Shown: positions 50,753-59,423, counted from the stretch's first letter. The stretch is 64,000 nucleotides of DNA from an uncultured Candidatus Saccharibacteria bacterium (GCA_948945085.1 CARBGY010000006.1:1-64000); one strand, 5' to 3'. Numbers and translations are program-made. Notes: generated from the sequence alone by a model not told the origin.

Positions 50753-53635
50753 ATGGACGACAGCTATATTAAAGTCCGCGGTGCGCGGCAACACAATCTG
50801 AAAGACCTAAATGTCGATATACCTCGTGATCAGTTAGTAATTATTACTGGACTTTCGGGTAGCGGTAAATCTAGTTTAGCTTTCGATACGGTTTACGCAG
50901 AGGGTCAACGTCGTTACGTAGAAAGCCTCTCTAGTTATGCCCGTATGTTTCTTGGTGTAATGGACAAGCCAGATGTTGATAGTATTACCGGCCTCAGTCC
51001 AGCTATTTCCATTGATCAGAAATCGACTAGCCGTAATCCGCGCTCAACTGTCGCAACCGTAACCGAAGTTTATGATTATTTGCGTCTTCTTTTTGCGCGT
51101 GTTGGTATACCTCATTGTCCAATTTGTCATCGCGAGGTGCATCGTCGTAGTGTGGAGGATATTGTTAATGAAGTTATGAAGCTACCACTTGGCAGCAAAT
51201 TAATGTTACTTGCTCCAGTTGTTTCTCAGAAAAAAGGTAGCTTCCAACATATTCCTGACCAATATCAAATTAAGGGATTTTCACGCGTACGTGTAGATGG
51301 AATTATTTACGCTCTCGATGAATTTCCCGACCTAAACAAAAACGATCGCCATGATATTGAAATTGTTGTCGATCGCTTTATCTTATCGCCCGATTTATTA
51401 AGTCGCATTTCCGGTTCTATTGAACAAGCCCTTGATCTTGGACAGGGAATCATTAAGTTACTCAAAATAAATGATAACTCTACAGCTGTTGAAGGTAAGG
51501 GTATAGGTGATGAGAACAGTGAGATCCTGACTTATTCTCAACGCTACGCTTGTGAGCTTCATCCTGACGAGTTAATCCCCGAACTTGAGCCGCGCCTATT
51601 CAGTTTTAACGCACCGCAGGGTGCTTGTCCAACTTGTACGGGACTTGGTACTCGCATGGAAATCGATCCGAGTTTAGTTTTAAACCCAAACTTAACTATT
51701 GCTGAAGGCGGAATTAGACCTTTTAATCGCATCAACCAGGAGTCTTGGTGGTTAAAGCGTCTTGCTGCGGTGGGTGAAAAACAAGGTTTTTCCATTCATA
51801 CCCACATCCGCGATCTGTCGGAAGAAGCCATTCAAAAGATTCTGTATGGCACAGGAAAAGAAAAATACACCGTCGCTGTTGGTGGACATGGTAAGTGGGG
51901 TGATGGAGCGACTTATCAGTCAACTTACGAAGGAGTAATCCCCACACTCGAACGTCGTCATCGCGAATCTGAATCGGATTTTGTTAAAAAAGATATCGAA
52001 CGCTTTATGCGTGTGCATGAATGTCAAACTTGTCATGGCGCCAGGCTGAAGCCTGCCGTTTTAGCGGTGACAGTTCATGGCTTAAGTATTGTTGACATGT
52101 GCAATATGGATGTCGATGCTACGCTTGAAGTTTTGAATAGTGATTTACAATTCTCTGAAAGCGAGTCAATGATTGCTGGGCCAATTCTGAAAGAGATTCG
52201 TGAACGCGTAAAATTCATGCAAGATGTCGGGCTTGGTTATCTTGAACTTGGTCGTGCCGCCAATACGCTTTCTGGTGGCGAAGCACAGCGTATCCGTCTC
52301 GCTACTCAAATCGGTTCTGGCTTACAAGGTGTGTTGTATGTTCTTGACGAGCCAAGCATTGGTCTACATCAGAGAGATAACGATAAGTTAATCTCTACCC
52401 TAAAACATCTTCGCGATTTAAAAAATACGGTTTTAGTCGTTGAACACGATGAAGACACCATGCGTGAAGCGGATTATATTATTGATATTGGCCCGGGAGC
52501 TGGTAAGAACGGTGGACGTTTGATGGCGGCTGGCACTCCGACGGAAGTCGCTAAGAACGATAACTCTATTACGGGTAAGTACTTATCTGGCAAGTTGGAA
52601 ATTCCGATCCCTAAAAAACGCCGTAAACCAAAGAAAGATCAAGCACTAGTTGTCGTTGGCGCACGTGAGAACAATTTGAAGAATATTGATGTACGTTTTC
52701 CGCTTGGTGTGATGACGGTAGTTTCCGGTGTCTCTGGCAGTGGTAAATCGACACTGGTTAATGATATTTTAGCTAACGAACTTCTCGCAAGGCTACACCG
52801 CGCTCAAACCGTACCCGGCGAACATGATCGAATTGATGGTATTGAATTCCTCGATAAAGCTATTGTTATTGATCAGTCACCAATCGGTCGCACTCCGCGC
52901 TCGAACGCCGCAACTTACACAGGTGTATTTAATCAAATTCGCGAACTTTTTGCTAAACAACCCGAGGCGGAAGTTCGAGGCTATAAGGCCGGTCGGTTTA
53001 GTTTTAATGTTAAAGGTGGTCGTTGTGAAACTTGTCAGGGTGACGGTGTCAATAAAATTGAAATGCACTTCTTACCAGATGTCTATGTAACTTGTCCAGC
53101 TTGCCACGGTAAACGTTATAATCGTGAGGCGCTCGAAATTAAATATAAAGGTAAAGATATCGCCGAAGTTCTTGATATGACGATCGACGAAGCTGTCGAA
53201 TTCTTTGAGAATATTCCCGCCATTGCTCCTAAACTTAAAACCATCCAAGAAGTAGGCCTGGGCTACATCAAACTTGGACAACCTGCCACTACGTTTTCTG
53301 GCGGTGAAGCACAGCGTATTAAACTTGCTACGGAGCTATCACGTAGAAGCACTGGTAAAACTTTATATATTCTTGATGAACCAACGACTGGTTTACATAC
53401 TGACGACGTCAAGCGCTTGCTGGATATCCTTAATAAACTTGTTGATGGTGGTAACTCAATGATTATTATCGAGCATAATCTTCACGTTATTAAGTCGGCT
53501 GACTGGGTTATCGATATGGGACCTGAAGGAGGACTCCACGGCGGAACAGTTTGTGCTGAAGGTACACCCGAAGATCTCGCTAAAGATAGCAAAACCCCGA
53601 CAGGGAAATATTTGAAGGATATTTTAGGTAAATAA
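50753..53635 (+). CDS. uvrA: Excinuclease ABC subunit A
   Basis: The damage sensor of nucleotide excision repair, 960 aa. The first ABC half has Walker A GLSGSGKSSLAF near 33 and signature LSGGEAQRIRLA near 505. The second has GVSGSGKSTLV near 663 and FSGGEAQRIKLA near 848. Zinc fingers CPICHREV, CPTCTGLG and CETCQGDG/CPACHGKR are present. A TATAAT (50738-50743) with TTGTAT 17 bp upstream lies 9 nt from the ATG. A bidirectional terminator separates it from the invertible surface locus. Confidence 0.97.
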   Translation: MDDSYIKVRGARQHNLKDLNVDIPRDQLVIITGLSGSGKSSLAFDTVYAEGQRRYVESLSSYARMFLGVMDKPDVDSITGLSPAISIDQKSTSRNPRSTVATVTEVYDYLRLLFARVGIPHCPICHREVHRRSVEDIVNEVMKLPLGSKLMLLAPVVSQKKGSFQHIPDQYQIKGFSRVRVDGIIYALDEFPDLNKNDRHDIEIVVDRFILSPDLLSRISGSIEQALDLGQGIIKLLKINDNSTAVEGKGIGDENSEILTYSQRYACELHPDELIPELEPRLFSFNAPQGACPTCTGLGTRMEIDPSLVLNPNLTIAEGGIRPFNRINQESWWLKRLAAVGEKQGFSIHTHIRDLSEEAIQKILYGTGKEKYTVAVGGHGKWGDGATYQSTYEGVIPTLERRHRESESDFVKKDIERFMRVHECQTCHGARLKPAVLAVTVHGLSIVDMCNMDVDATLEVLNSDLQFSESESMIAGPILKEIRERVKFMQDVGLGYLELGRAANTLSGGEAQRIRLATQIGSGLQGVLYVLDEPSIGLHQRDNDKLISTLKHLRDLKNTVLVVEHDEDTMREADYIIDIGPGAGKNGGRLMAAGTPTEVAKNDNSITGKYLSGKLEIPIPKKRRKPKKDQALVVVGARENNLKNIDVRFPLGVMTVVSGVSGSGKSTLVNDILANELLARLHRAQTVPGEHDRIDGIEFLDKAIVIDQSPIGRTPRSNAATYTGVFNQIRELFAKQPEAEVRGYKAGRFSFNVKGGRCETCQGDGVNKIEMHFLPDVYVTCPACHGKRYNREALEIKYKGKDIAEVLDMTIDEAVEFFENIPAIAPKLKTIQEVGLGYIKLGQPATTFSGGEAQRIKLATELSRRSTGKTLYILDEPTTGLHTDDVKRLLDILNKLVDGGNSMIIIEHNLHVIKSADWVIDMGPEGGLHGGTVCAEGTPEDLAKDSKTPTGKYLKDILGK

Positions 53636-53636
53636 A

Positions 53637-53674
53637 ATTCTCCACCCCTGCGAGAGGATGGAGAATTAAAATTT
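53637..53674. terminator. Bidirectional terminator between uvrA and surface gene A
   Basis: ATTCTCCA / TGGAGAAT with an inner stem-loop around CCCCTGCGAGAGGATG, T-rich on both sides. The inner sequence is the complement of the terminator after surface gene B (56110-56142), so the inverted duplication reaches this far. Confidence 0.75.
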
Positions 53675-53688
53675 ATTAGCTTGGGTAA

Positions 53689-54336
53689 TTAGTTCTCAAG
53701 AGCAGCCGTAAAGACAACAGTACCAGTATATATGTCAGCCATCTGACTCGTACTAGCAGACGCACCGAACTTAACAGATGTTACCGATTCATATGTATTG
53801 GTGTTATTGAGAGCCGTCGTATCAACAATTTTGGAGGCTGTCTCAGGTATTTTAGAATAGGACGTAGCGAAGTTTGCCCCAGTTTCGTCCCCAAGTTTGT
53901 AACCCCAAGCAGAAGTACCAGGTGCAACATTAGTATCAGTTGGAATTCTCGCACCAGGCTTAGTCCCAACCATGTCTGTAACACCATTAAGTGCATTCAT
54001 GTAAAGACCATACTTTGCGTCTTTTTGATCATTTGAGGTAACCTTAACATATAAGGTTGGAGTATTTGCATCATCGGTAGCACCACCAGGCATTAGTTCA
54101 CCCAAATCAACAGTTTTCGTATCTGTGTTATATGAATCTGAATCAGAGTTATCTAGTGTTGTTGCGATTGAAATAGCCCCACCAACTTTAACTTGTACCT
54201 GAGCTTGAGCCTCTTGTTTATACGCGTCTTCTGGAAGAGCGTCACCTAGTGCCGCATAAGTACTAAGTGGTAAAGCTGCTACACCAAGACCGGCTACTAC
54301 ACCAAGTACAGCGATCGCTTTTGACATTTTAGACAT
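53689..54336 (-). CDS. Switchable surface protein A (WxL-like), predicted OFF
   Basis: A 215-aa secreted protein with signal peptide (residues 1-28, cleavage after TYA-A), no TM anchor and a beta-rich body. The body has VQVKVGGAISIATTL, VDLGELMPGG, a GTSAWGYKLGD element and a closing TGTVVFTAALEN strand. It is a paralogue of the protein at 55467-56087: the first 28 residues are identical and the rest is clearly homologous but diverged. Its upstream region has only CATAAT with no -35 hexamer at the right distance, so in this orientation it should be silent. Inversion of 54406-55397 would restore TTGACT-17-TATAAT. Family name WxL-like is inferred from the neighbouring DUF916-like genes. Confidence 0.7.
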   Translation of the reverse strand: MSKMSKAIAVLGVVAGLGVAALPLSTYAALGDALPEDAYKQEAQAQVQVKVGGAISIATTLDNSDSDSYNTDTKTVDLGELMPGGATDDANTPTLYVKVTSNDQKDAKYGLYMNALNGVTDMVGTKPGARIPTDTNVAPGTSAWGYKLGDETGANFATSYSKIPETASKIVDTTALNNTNTYESVTSVKFGASASTSQMADIYTGTVVFTAALEN

Positions 54337-54405
54337 AAAATTTCTCCTTTTTGTGTCTTTATTTCGTTTTTTATATTTATATATGACCTTTGTAATTGTT
54401 ATTAT
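54251..54405 (-). repeat. Left 155-bp inverted repeat of the switch
   Basis: Identical over all 155 bp to the reverse complement of 55398-55552. It covers the 5' UTR, ribosome binding site, start and signal-peptide codons of surface gene A. The match ends at the -10 box on the inner side and in the Ala-Ala codons after the signal peptide on the outer side. Confidence 0.95.
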
Positions 54406-55397
54406 GTTGGTATATTTTATTCAGCTTTTATGTAACAAAGGAGGAAAATGTCTTATAGCTTAGAAAAAGTCACTTCAGTAAAGGAGCCAATTTATCAGCA
54501 AATGCATAGTTACTATCATTTTTGCCAAAACATTCGTCATATGTCGCCAGTCACTCTAACAAGTAAAATATATACACTTAATAATTTCATTCTTACTTCA
54601 CATCTCACTGATTTATGGAACATTTCCAACCACCTCATTTTTGAATGGATTAGCCAACAGTCTCAACGAGGAAATAGCGGACGTTCGATAAATGACCGAC
54701 TCGCTCACTTAAAAGCAATGCTTCGATGGCAAAGAGATATGAATCTAGAAATGCCTCAGCTTAAATTAGCATTAATCCCGAAAGTTTGTGAAATTCCTCC
54801 GAGAAAAGTCTGCTTTTCTCGTGAACAGATCGCACTAGTATTAGCACACGCAGATTTACAAACGTGGTTGTTAATTAGGATTGCTTTTGACTGTGGTTTA
54901 CGAATTAGTGAGCTACAAAAACTTCAAATTTTTGACATCAAAGACGACCAAATAACTATTACAGGAAAAGGCAATAAACGTCGACACGCTTATCTTTGTC
55001 CTGATGTTCAAAAACGCTTGAATGACTGGATCTTAAGCGTAAAAATTCAAAAATTTCTTTGGCCAAGCCCAATTCGTCCAGACGCTACGCTTGCTACTTG
55101 TACAATCCGTGCTTATATGAAGCAAGCATTTCAGAAAGCGGGGTTCAACAACTTTTGCCCACATGACTTAAGGCATTCATATGCAACAGATTTAAAAAAG
55201 CTAGGAGCAACTACTCGTCAAATTCAAGCTGGTCTTGGTCATATGTCAGAAGCTGTCACGGAAAAATACCTCAGTGACTTAGAAGGCTTTGATCTCAGGG
55301 AATTGTATGAACTTAAGTATAGCGATGTAACTTCACAATTATAAGTAAAATATAAAAAATCTTTAAAAAATCATTGACTTAACCATAAGCATCCTAT
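54406..55397. other. Predicted 992-bp invertible DNA segment
   Basis: Lies exactly between the two 155-bp repeats. It carries the tyrosine recombinase gene and the -35 box, spacer and first base of the -10 box of the active promoter. Recombination at any point in the repeats would flip it and move the promoter from surface gene B to gene A. Confidence 0.75.
54448..55344 (+). CDS. Tyrosine recombinase (XerC/D-like invertase)
   Basis: A 298-aa site-specific recombinase. The N-terminal SAM-like core-binding domain (about 15-105) precedes a catalytic domain with Arg152 (LRISEL), Lys in TGKGNKRR near 174-178, His239-x-x-Arg242 (HDLRHSYAT), His265 (GLGHMS) and nucleophile Tyr274. All catalytic residues are present. 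It is encoded inside the predicted invertible segment, with AAGGAGG before the ATG, so its orientation flips with the switch. Tyrosine recombinases drive promoter inversion in other bacteria (for example Xer1 in Mycoplasma and RecV in Clostridioides). No phage genes surround it. Confidence 0.9.
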   Translation: MSYSLEKVTSVKEPIYQQMHSYYHFCQNIRHMSPVTLTSKIYTLNNFILTSHLTDLWNISNHLIFEWISQQSQRGNSGRSINDRLAHLKAMLRWQRDMNLEMPQLKLALIPKVCEIPPRKVCFSREQIALVLAHADLQTWLLIRIAFDCGLRISELQKLQIFDIKDDQITITGKGNKRRHAYLCPDVQKRLNDWILSVKIQKFLWPSPIRPDATLATCTIRAYMKQAFQKAGFNNFCPHDLRHSYATDLKKLGATTRQIQAGLGHMSEAVTEKYLSDLEGFDLRELYELKYSDVTSQL

Positions 55398-55402
55398 ATA
55401 AT
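55374..55402 (+). promoter_or_regulatory. Invertible promoter driving surface gene B
   Basis: TTGACT (55374-55379), 17 bp, TATAAT (55397-55402). Only the first T of the -10 lies in the invertible segment; the other five bases belong to the repeat. The matching position before gene A reads CATAAT, with AAAAGC where the -35 should be. Confidence 0.85.
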
Positions 55403-55552
55403 AACAATTACAAAGGTCATATATAAATATAAAAAACGAAATAAAGACACAAAAAGGAGAAATTTTATGTCTAAAATGTCAAAAGCGATCGCTGTACTTG
55501 GTGTAGTAGCCGGTCTTGGTGTAGCAGCTTTACCACTTAGTACTTATGCGGC
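55398..55552 (+). repeat. Right 155-bp inverted repeat of the switch
   Basis: Perfect inverted copy of 54251-54405, covering the 5' UTR, AAAGGAG site, start and signal-peptide codons of surface gene B. Confidence 0.95.
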
Positions 55553-56087
55553 GCCTGGCGATGAAGGAACTTACTCCCAGAGCACTAGCGTTCAGGTTCA
55601 AACCAAAGTCGAAGGTGCTATCTCAATTTCTACTAACATCGATACAATTGGTGCTGGTACGGATCAGAAGTATATCGACCTCGGCGAGCTTATGCCTGGT
55701 GGTGTTACGAACGAAATGGCAGATGCTCTCGAAGTAACAGTTAACTCTAACGAAAAGGCCGTAGACTACAATCTCTACATTAACGGTCTTAATGGCGAAA
55801 CCGCTATGAAAGGTCTAGCTACTGGCGCTACTATTCCTACTGGTGCTAACATTGTTGCCGGTACTTCTGCTTGGGGTTATGCTACTGACGACGACAGCTA
55901 CGCAGCTTACAAGGAGATCCCAGCAACTGCTACTAAAGTCAATACTGCTAAATTGACAACCGCTCAAAATGGTGGCACTGGTGACTTCGTTAAAACCAGC
56001 AGCTTTAAGTTCAAAGCTTCGGCCTCCAACAACCAGACCCCAGATACCTACCAGGGTACTGTTGTCTTTACTGCAACTGTCGAATAA
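55467..56087 (+). CDS. Switchable surface protein B (WxL-like), predicted ON
   Basis: A 206-aa secreted protein: signal peptide 1-28 (identical to protein A), then VQVQTKVEGAISISTNI, YIDLGELMPGGVT, IVAGTSAWGYATDDD and TGTVVFTATVE. No TM segment or sortase-type anchor, so attachment is probably through a partner such as the DUF916-like proteins encoded downstream. Expressed from the consensus promoter at 55374-55402 in this orientation. A terminator follows, so the partner genes are not under the switch. Outside the shared repeat it differs from A in most loop regions while keeping the strand motifs, as expected for alternative surface antigens or ligands. Confidence 0.75.
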   Translation: MSKMSKAIAVLGVVAGLGVAALPLSTYAAPGDEGTYSQSTSVQVQTKVEGAISISTNIDTIGAGTDQKYIDLGELMPGGVTNEMADALEVTVNSNEKAVDYNLYINGLNGETAMKGLATGATIPTGANIVAGTSAWGYATDDDSYAAYKEIPATATKVNTAKLTTAQNGGTGDFVKTSSFKFKASASNNQTPDTYQGTVVFTATVE

Positions 56088-56109
56088 TTAGAGGTTCGAA
56101 CTAGCTTGA

Positions 56110-56142
56110 ATCCCATCCTCTCGCAGGGGTGGGATTTTTTAT
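56110..56142 (+). terminator. Terminator after surface gene B
   Basis: AATCCCA / TGGGATT stem around CCTCTCGCAGGGG, then TTTTTT. The loop region is duplicated in inverse at 53637-53674. Confidence 0.85.
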
Positions 56143-56192
56143 TTAAAATAGTCTTAATTTTCCATAACTTTTCGAAAACTTGCCCTTCCTTC

Positions 56193-56221
56193 TTGAAAAA
56201 ATACTCCTAGTGCTATATAAT
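56193..56221 (+). promoter_or_regulatory. Promoter of the DUF916-like operon
   Basis: TTGAAA (56193-56198), 17 bp, TATAAT (56216-56221), then TAAGGAGG before ATG 56242. It is independent of the invertible promoter. Confidence 0.75.
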
Positions 56222-56241
56222 TATAGGAAATAAGGAGGTAA

Positions 56242-57174
56242 ATGAAGATTTTTCAGAAAATAGGTACGCTCTTTGGAGCAATTTTATTGGCAAGTACGCT
56301 TGTCCTGTCCAGCTTTAACGGAGCTTACGCTGAGGAGCTACCAGATTATCGCCTGCAACTTTCCCCGGCTCGTCAAGATGTGGGTAACCTAAAACCAGGA
56401 GAAACTTTTACTGGTACAATTAAGGTCCAAAATACTGGTAAGAACCCATTTAATTATCGTATGAGCATTTCGCCATACACCGTAATTGATGAGATGTATA
56501 CTCAAGATTACGATCAGAGTAATCAGTACACCGATATTGTTGAATGGATCGAATTCTCTAAGGAAACTGGATCCCTAGAGCCTAATACCCAAGACGAAAT
56601 CACCTTTACAATTAAGGTTCCAGCCGATGTTCCGGCCGGTGGACAGTATGCTATTCTTATGGCTGAAATTGTTAACGATGAAAACACCAACCAGTCTTCA
56701 GGTGTTGCCGCTATTCGTCGTGTTGGTATGTTACTATATTCTAACGTCTATGGTAGTACCCGTAAAACTGGTTCAATTATCGAAAATAAAGTTCCCAGTA
56801 TCCTGTTTAACCCTCCAGTAACAGCAACTTCAATCGTAGAGAACACTGGTAACACTCACGCAACCGCACAGTACATTCTCCAAGTCTACCCGCTGTTCGG
56901 TAATGAAGAAGTGTATACTAACGAGGAAGACCCAGCCGAGCTTACTATCCTACCAGAAACTCGCCGCTATAATAGTGTCGAATGGCCTAATGCTCCGCAT
57001 CTTGGTATCTTCCGTGTCAAGCAAACCGTTAAAATCTGGGATCAAACTTCTACAGTCGAAAAAATCGTTTTTCTCTGTCCAATTTGGTTCCTCTTCATTA
57101 TCCTTCTGTTAATCTTCCTAGTTATCTTCTGGATCTTTACTCGCGTTCGTAATCGTCATCAAGAACGTCGCTAA
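56242..57174 (+). CDS. DUF916-like (WxL-interacting) protein 1
   Basis: Signal peptide (1-30, cleavage near YAEE), a first beta domain with LSPARQDVGNLKPGETFTG, then KVQNTGKNPFNYRMSISPYT, a WIEFSKETGSLEPN strand and IKVPADVPAGGQYAILMAE, all typical of DUF916. A second beta domain, a TM helix near 280-303 and a basic tail follow. Known WxL-interacting proteins bind peptidoglycan and present WxL ligands. It shares the same layout with the proteins at 15859 and 57203. First gene of the constitutive part of the surface locus. Confidence 0.75.
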   Translation: MKIFQKIGTLFGAILLASTLVLSSFNGAYAEELPDYRLQLSPARQDVGNLKPGETFTGTIKVQNTGKNPFNYRMSISPYTVIDEMYTQDYDQSNQYTDIVEWIEFSKETGSLEPNTQDEITFTIKVPADVPAGGQYAILMAEIVNDENTNQSSGVAAIRRVGMLLYSNVYGSTRKTGSIIENKVPSILFNPPVTATSIVENTGNTHATAQYILQVYPLFGNEEVYTNEEDPAELTILPETRRYNSVEWPNAPHLGIFRVKQTVKIWDQTSTVEKIVFLCPIWFLFIILLLIFLVIFWIFTRVRNRHQERR

Positions 57175-57202
57175 CCAAAATACAAGAAGTGAGGAGTTAA
57201 AA

Positions 57203-58204
57203 GTGAAAAAAATTATTTATTCTATTATTGCCATCGCACTGATGCTAGCCGGGGGGTATAGTATCAGTATGGGTGCACACGCCGAGGGGGAAGATGGAGA
57301 AAATACAACACCAGATACCGCAGTACAGATTTCCCCAACCGCTGTCACAGTAACTCTTATGGGTGGTGATATTCTCGCTGGTACTCACGAAAAGTGTCCT
57401 AAAGATCTTGAAGGCGGCTGTGTTGTCGAAGTTAAGAATACTGGTACAAAACCTTTTCGATACCGAGTTTACGCTACCCCCTACGTCGTCAAAGGTGAAG
57501 ATTATCAAGTCGACTTTTCAGAAAGTGCTTCCACATCTTATACACAAATTTCACGCTGGATTACTTTTCTAAACGAAGAAGCTGGCACTTATGACACTGA
57601 AATTACTCGTCAAATTGAACCAGGAGAAACGCAAGTTATTAATTACCGCGTCGATGTTCCAGAAGATGTTCCTGGCGGAGCGCAGTATGCGGTTATCTGG
57701 GCGCAAACACTTAACGACGGCTCTGCAAGCGGTATTCAAACCACTTCTCGCGCTGGGACTGTTGTGTCTGGTCGATCTATCGGTGACACCAAACGCACAG
57801 CTGATGTCTATGAATATGGTTTTCAGCGCTTCGCGTTAGGTGGCGGGCTTGATGCTAAAGCCACTATAAAGAACACCGGCAACACTGATTTTGATGCGTA
57901 CTATTCCTACACCGCTAAAACCCTCTTCGGAAAGGAACTGTACTCTGAAAGTGATTCGATCGCAACTTATCCAGACACAGAATACCACGTTAATGTTAAT
58001 TGGGAGAATACTCCACTCTTCGGATTGTTTACAGTAAATTTCCGTATCTCAGCGGCAGATACCGTTAAAGAGGAAACTCATATCGTGATTATTATGCCGA
58101 TTTTTGTAATGGTTTTGTTAATTTTATTGTTGACTATCGTAATTATCTGGATTATAATCATAATCAGAAAGCGCAAAGAGCGTAAATCCCGCGCTCTCGT
58201 GTAG
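57203..58204 (+). CDS. DUF916-like (WxL-interacting) protein 2
   Basis: Starts with GTG 57203 after GAGGAG, 28 nt after the previous gene. 333 residues: signal peptide to about 27, a DUF916-like domain (VEVKNTGTKPFRYRVYATPY, WITFLNEEAGTY, IEPGETQVINYRVDVPEDVP), a second beta domain and a TM helix at about 294-322 with a Lys/Arg-rich tail. A Cys pair (KCPKDLEGGC) distinguishes it from its neighbour. Probably part of the same membrane-anchored complex. Confidence 0.75.
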   Translation: MKKIIYSIIAIALMLAGGYSISMGAHAEGEDGENTTPDTAVQISPTAVTVTLMGGDILAGTHEKCPKDLEGGCVVEVKNTGTKPFRYRVYATPYVVKGEDYQVDFSESASTSYTQISRWITFLNEEAGTYDTEITRQIEPGETQVINYRVDVPEDVPGGAQYAVIWAQTLNDGSASGIQTTSRAGTVVSGRSIGDTKRTADVYEYGFQRFALGGGLDAKATIKNTGNTDFDAYYSYTAKTLFGKELYSESDSIATYPDTEYHVNVNWENTPLFGLFTVNFRISAADTVKEETHIVIIMPIFVMVLLILLLTIVIIWIIIIIRKRKERKSRALV

Positions 58205-58206
58205 TG

Positions 58207-58279
58207 GAATTCACGAGAAGCAGGTTGCCGTGATACTATTGCGAGTAGTATCCTGCGAGACGGCAGCTCTGGCGAATTC
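58207..58279 (+). other. Long imperfect hairpin between operon genes
   Basis: Nested complementarity: GAATTC at both ends (58207 and 58274), TGCCGT / ACGGCA, and GATACTA / TAGTATC at the tip. No T-run follows. It may stabilise or process the mRNA between the DUF916-like genes and the gene at 58311. Confidence 0.5.
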
Positions 58280-58310
58280 AAACAAAAACTAAAAAGAAAG
58301 AGTGTAGAGT

Positions 58311-59282
58311 ATGCGAAAAACTAAAAAGCAACTTTTAGGGCTTGCTGGATTGGCGGCAGTTGGTATTATGACGGCTGTTGCATACAGCTTGCCAACGCCG
58401 GCTGCAGCGGCAGAGAATGAGCCAACGTCGGTTGAAGCAGGTGCGCAGGTTCAAGTCAGGGTTTTGGGCGCGGATGTAAAGGCTGAATTTATAAGTCCTA
58501 GTGACGGCGGAAATTCGGTTAATGCTGATACGAAAGTCTCAGTCGATTTTAACAAAGCTAATGAACTAGTATATCAATTAACTTTTAAAAAGGATGCTAA
58601 TTCGACTCCAATAACAATCCCACTTGGTTCAAAAGGTACTTACACGATCCCTGCTGAATTACAAGATAAAGCTGGTGTGCATAACTTTGATCTCGACCTA
58701 GATTCATACGGCTATGGTTTTGGTGAGTACACTCTACAAGTTGTTGCTAGAGGAACTAATCACACTTCATATGTTGATACAGTAACATTCCGTTACTCAG
58801 CAGCAACCGCCGAAATAACTGGCACCGAAAAGAATGGTGATCCTAACCTTGAAGTTGATATTAATGTTGTTGTCGATAAGATCGCTGTTACTGTTTACGA
58901 TAAGAAGGGTAACCCTCTTACTGACAAGGATGGTAACCCCCTAATCGTTGAGCTCGATCGTGACGCTATTGACCCAGAAACAGGCAACTTTAATATTACC
59001 CTACCATTCGAAGAATATAATGCTGAGGATGGAGAGTATACAATTATCACCACCGCCTATGATAAGAATGGCGACATCTTGACTATCATTACGACGCCGT
59101 TCAACTATAAATGGGTTGATCCTAACAAGCCAGACGCGGATACGCCTAACACTGGTTTCCTCACCATCGGCGATCTTAACATTACTCGCCTAGATTATCT
59201 TCTGACTGGTTTAATTGCCTTTGCCTTAGTCGCTGGTTTTGCGCTCTATCTCATCGCTCGACGTAATCGCAACGATAGATAA
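58311..59282 (+). CDS. Surface protein with PNTG-type C-terminal anchor
   Basis: A 323-aa secreted protein: signal peptide (to about 34, Ala-rich), beta-sandwich body (VQVRVLGADVKAEF, VHNFDLDLDSYGYGFGEY), an acidic calcium-like repeat (DKKGNPLTDKDGNPL) and a C-terminal signal TPNTGFLTIGDLNITRLDYL. A TM helix and an Arg-rich tail (ARRNRNDR) follow. The PNTG element before the TM resembles sortase-type LPxTG signals in position; whether a sortase acts on it is unknown. It lies 106 nt after the DUF916-like pair and probably belongs to the same complex. Confidence 0.65.
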   Translation: MRKTKKQLLGLAGLAAVGIMTAVAYSLPTPAAAAENEPTSVEAGAQVQVRVLGADVKAEFISPSDGGNSVNADTKVSVDFNKANELVYQLTFKKDANSTPITIPLGSKGTYTIPAELQDKAGVHNFDLDLDSYGYGFGEYTLQVVARGTNHTSYVDTVTFRYSAATAEITGTEKNGDPNLEVDINVVVDKIAVTVYDKKGNPLTDKDGNPLIVELDRDAIDPETGNFNITLPFEEYNAEDGEYTIITTAYDKNGDILTIITTPFNYKWVDPNKPDADTPNTGFLTIGDLNITRLDYLLTGLIAFALVAGFALYLIARRNRNDR

Positions 59283-59309
59283 AGTATCTCATACGTCTAA
59301 GCATAGAAT

Positions 59310-59340
59310 AAACTACCGATTCTTGAAGTCGGTAGTTTTA
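59310..59340 (+). terminator. Terminator of the surface operon
   Basis: AAACTACCGA / TCGGTAGTTT stem, then a short T-run. Confidence 0.75.
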
Positions 59341-59365
59341 AGTTGCAAAATTTAAGTTATAATTG

Positions 59366-59394
59366 TTGACATAGTTTTATTTTTGTGCTAACAT
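59366..59394 (+). promoter_or_regulatory. Promoter of the Ser/Asn/Pro-rich surface protein
   Basis: TTGACA (59366-59371), 17 bp ending in TGTGC, TAACAT (59389-59394). Confidence 0.65.
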
Positions 59395-59423
59395 AAGTAA
59401 AAATAAGTTAATTTTGGAGTTTT

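Noticed and set aside
54448..55344. Tyrosine recombinase as a phage or integrative-element integrase
   Set aside because: No phage, conjugation or tRNA attachment site is near. It lies exactly between perfect inverted repeats that carry gene starts, which fits an invertase better.
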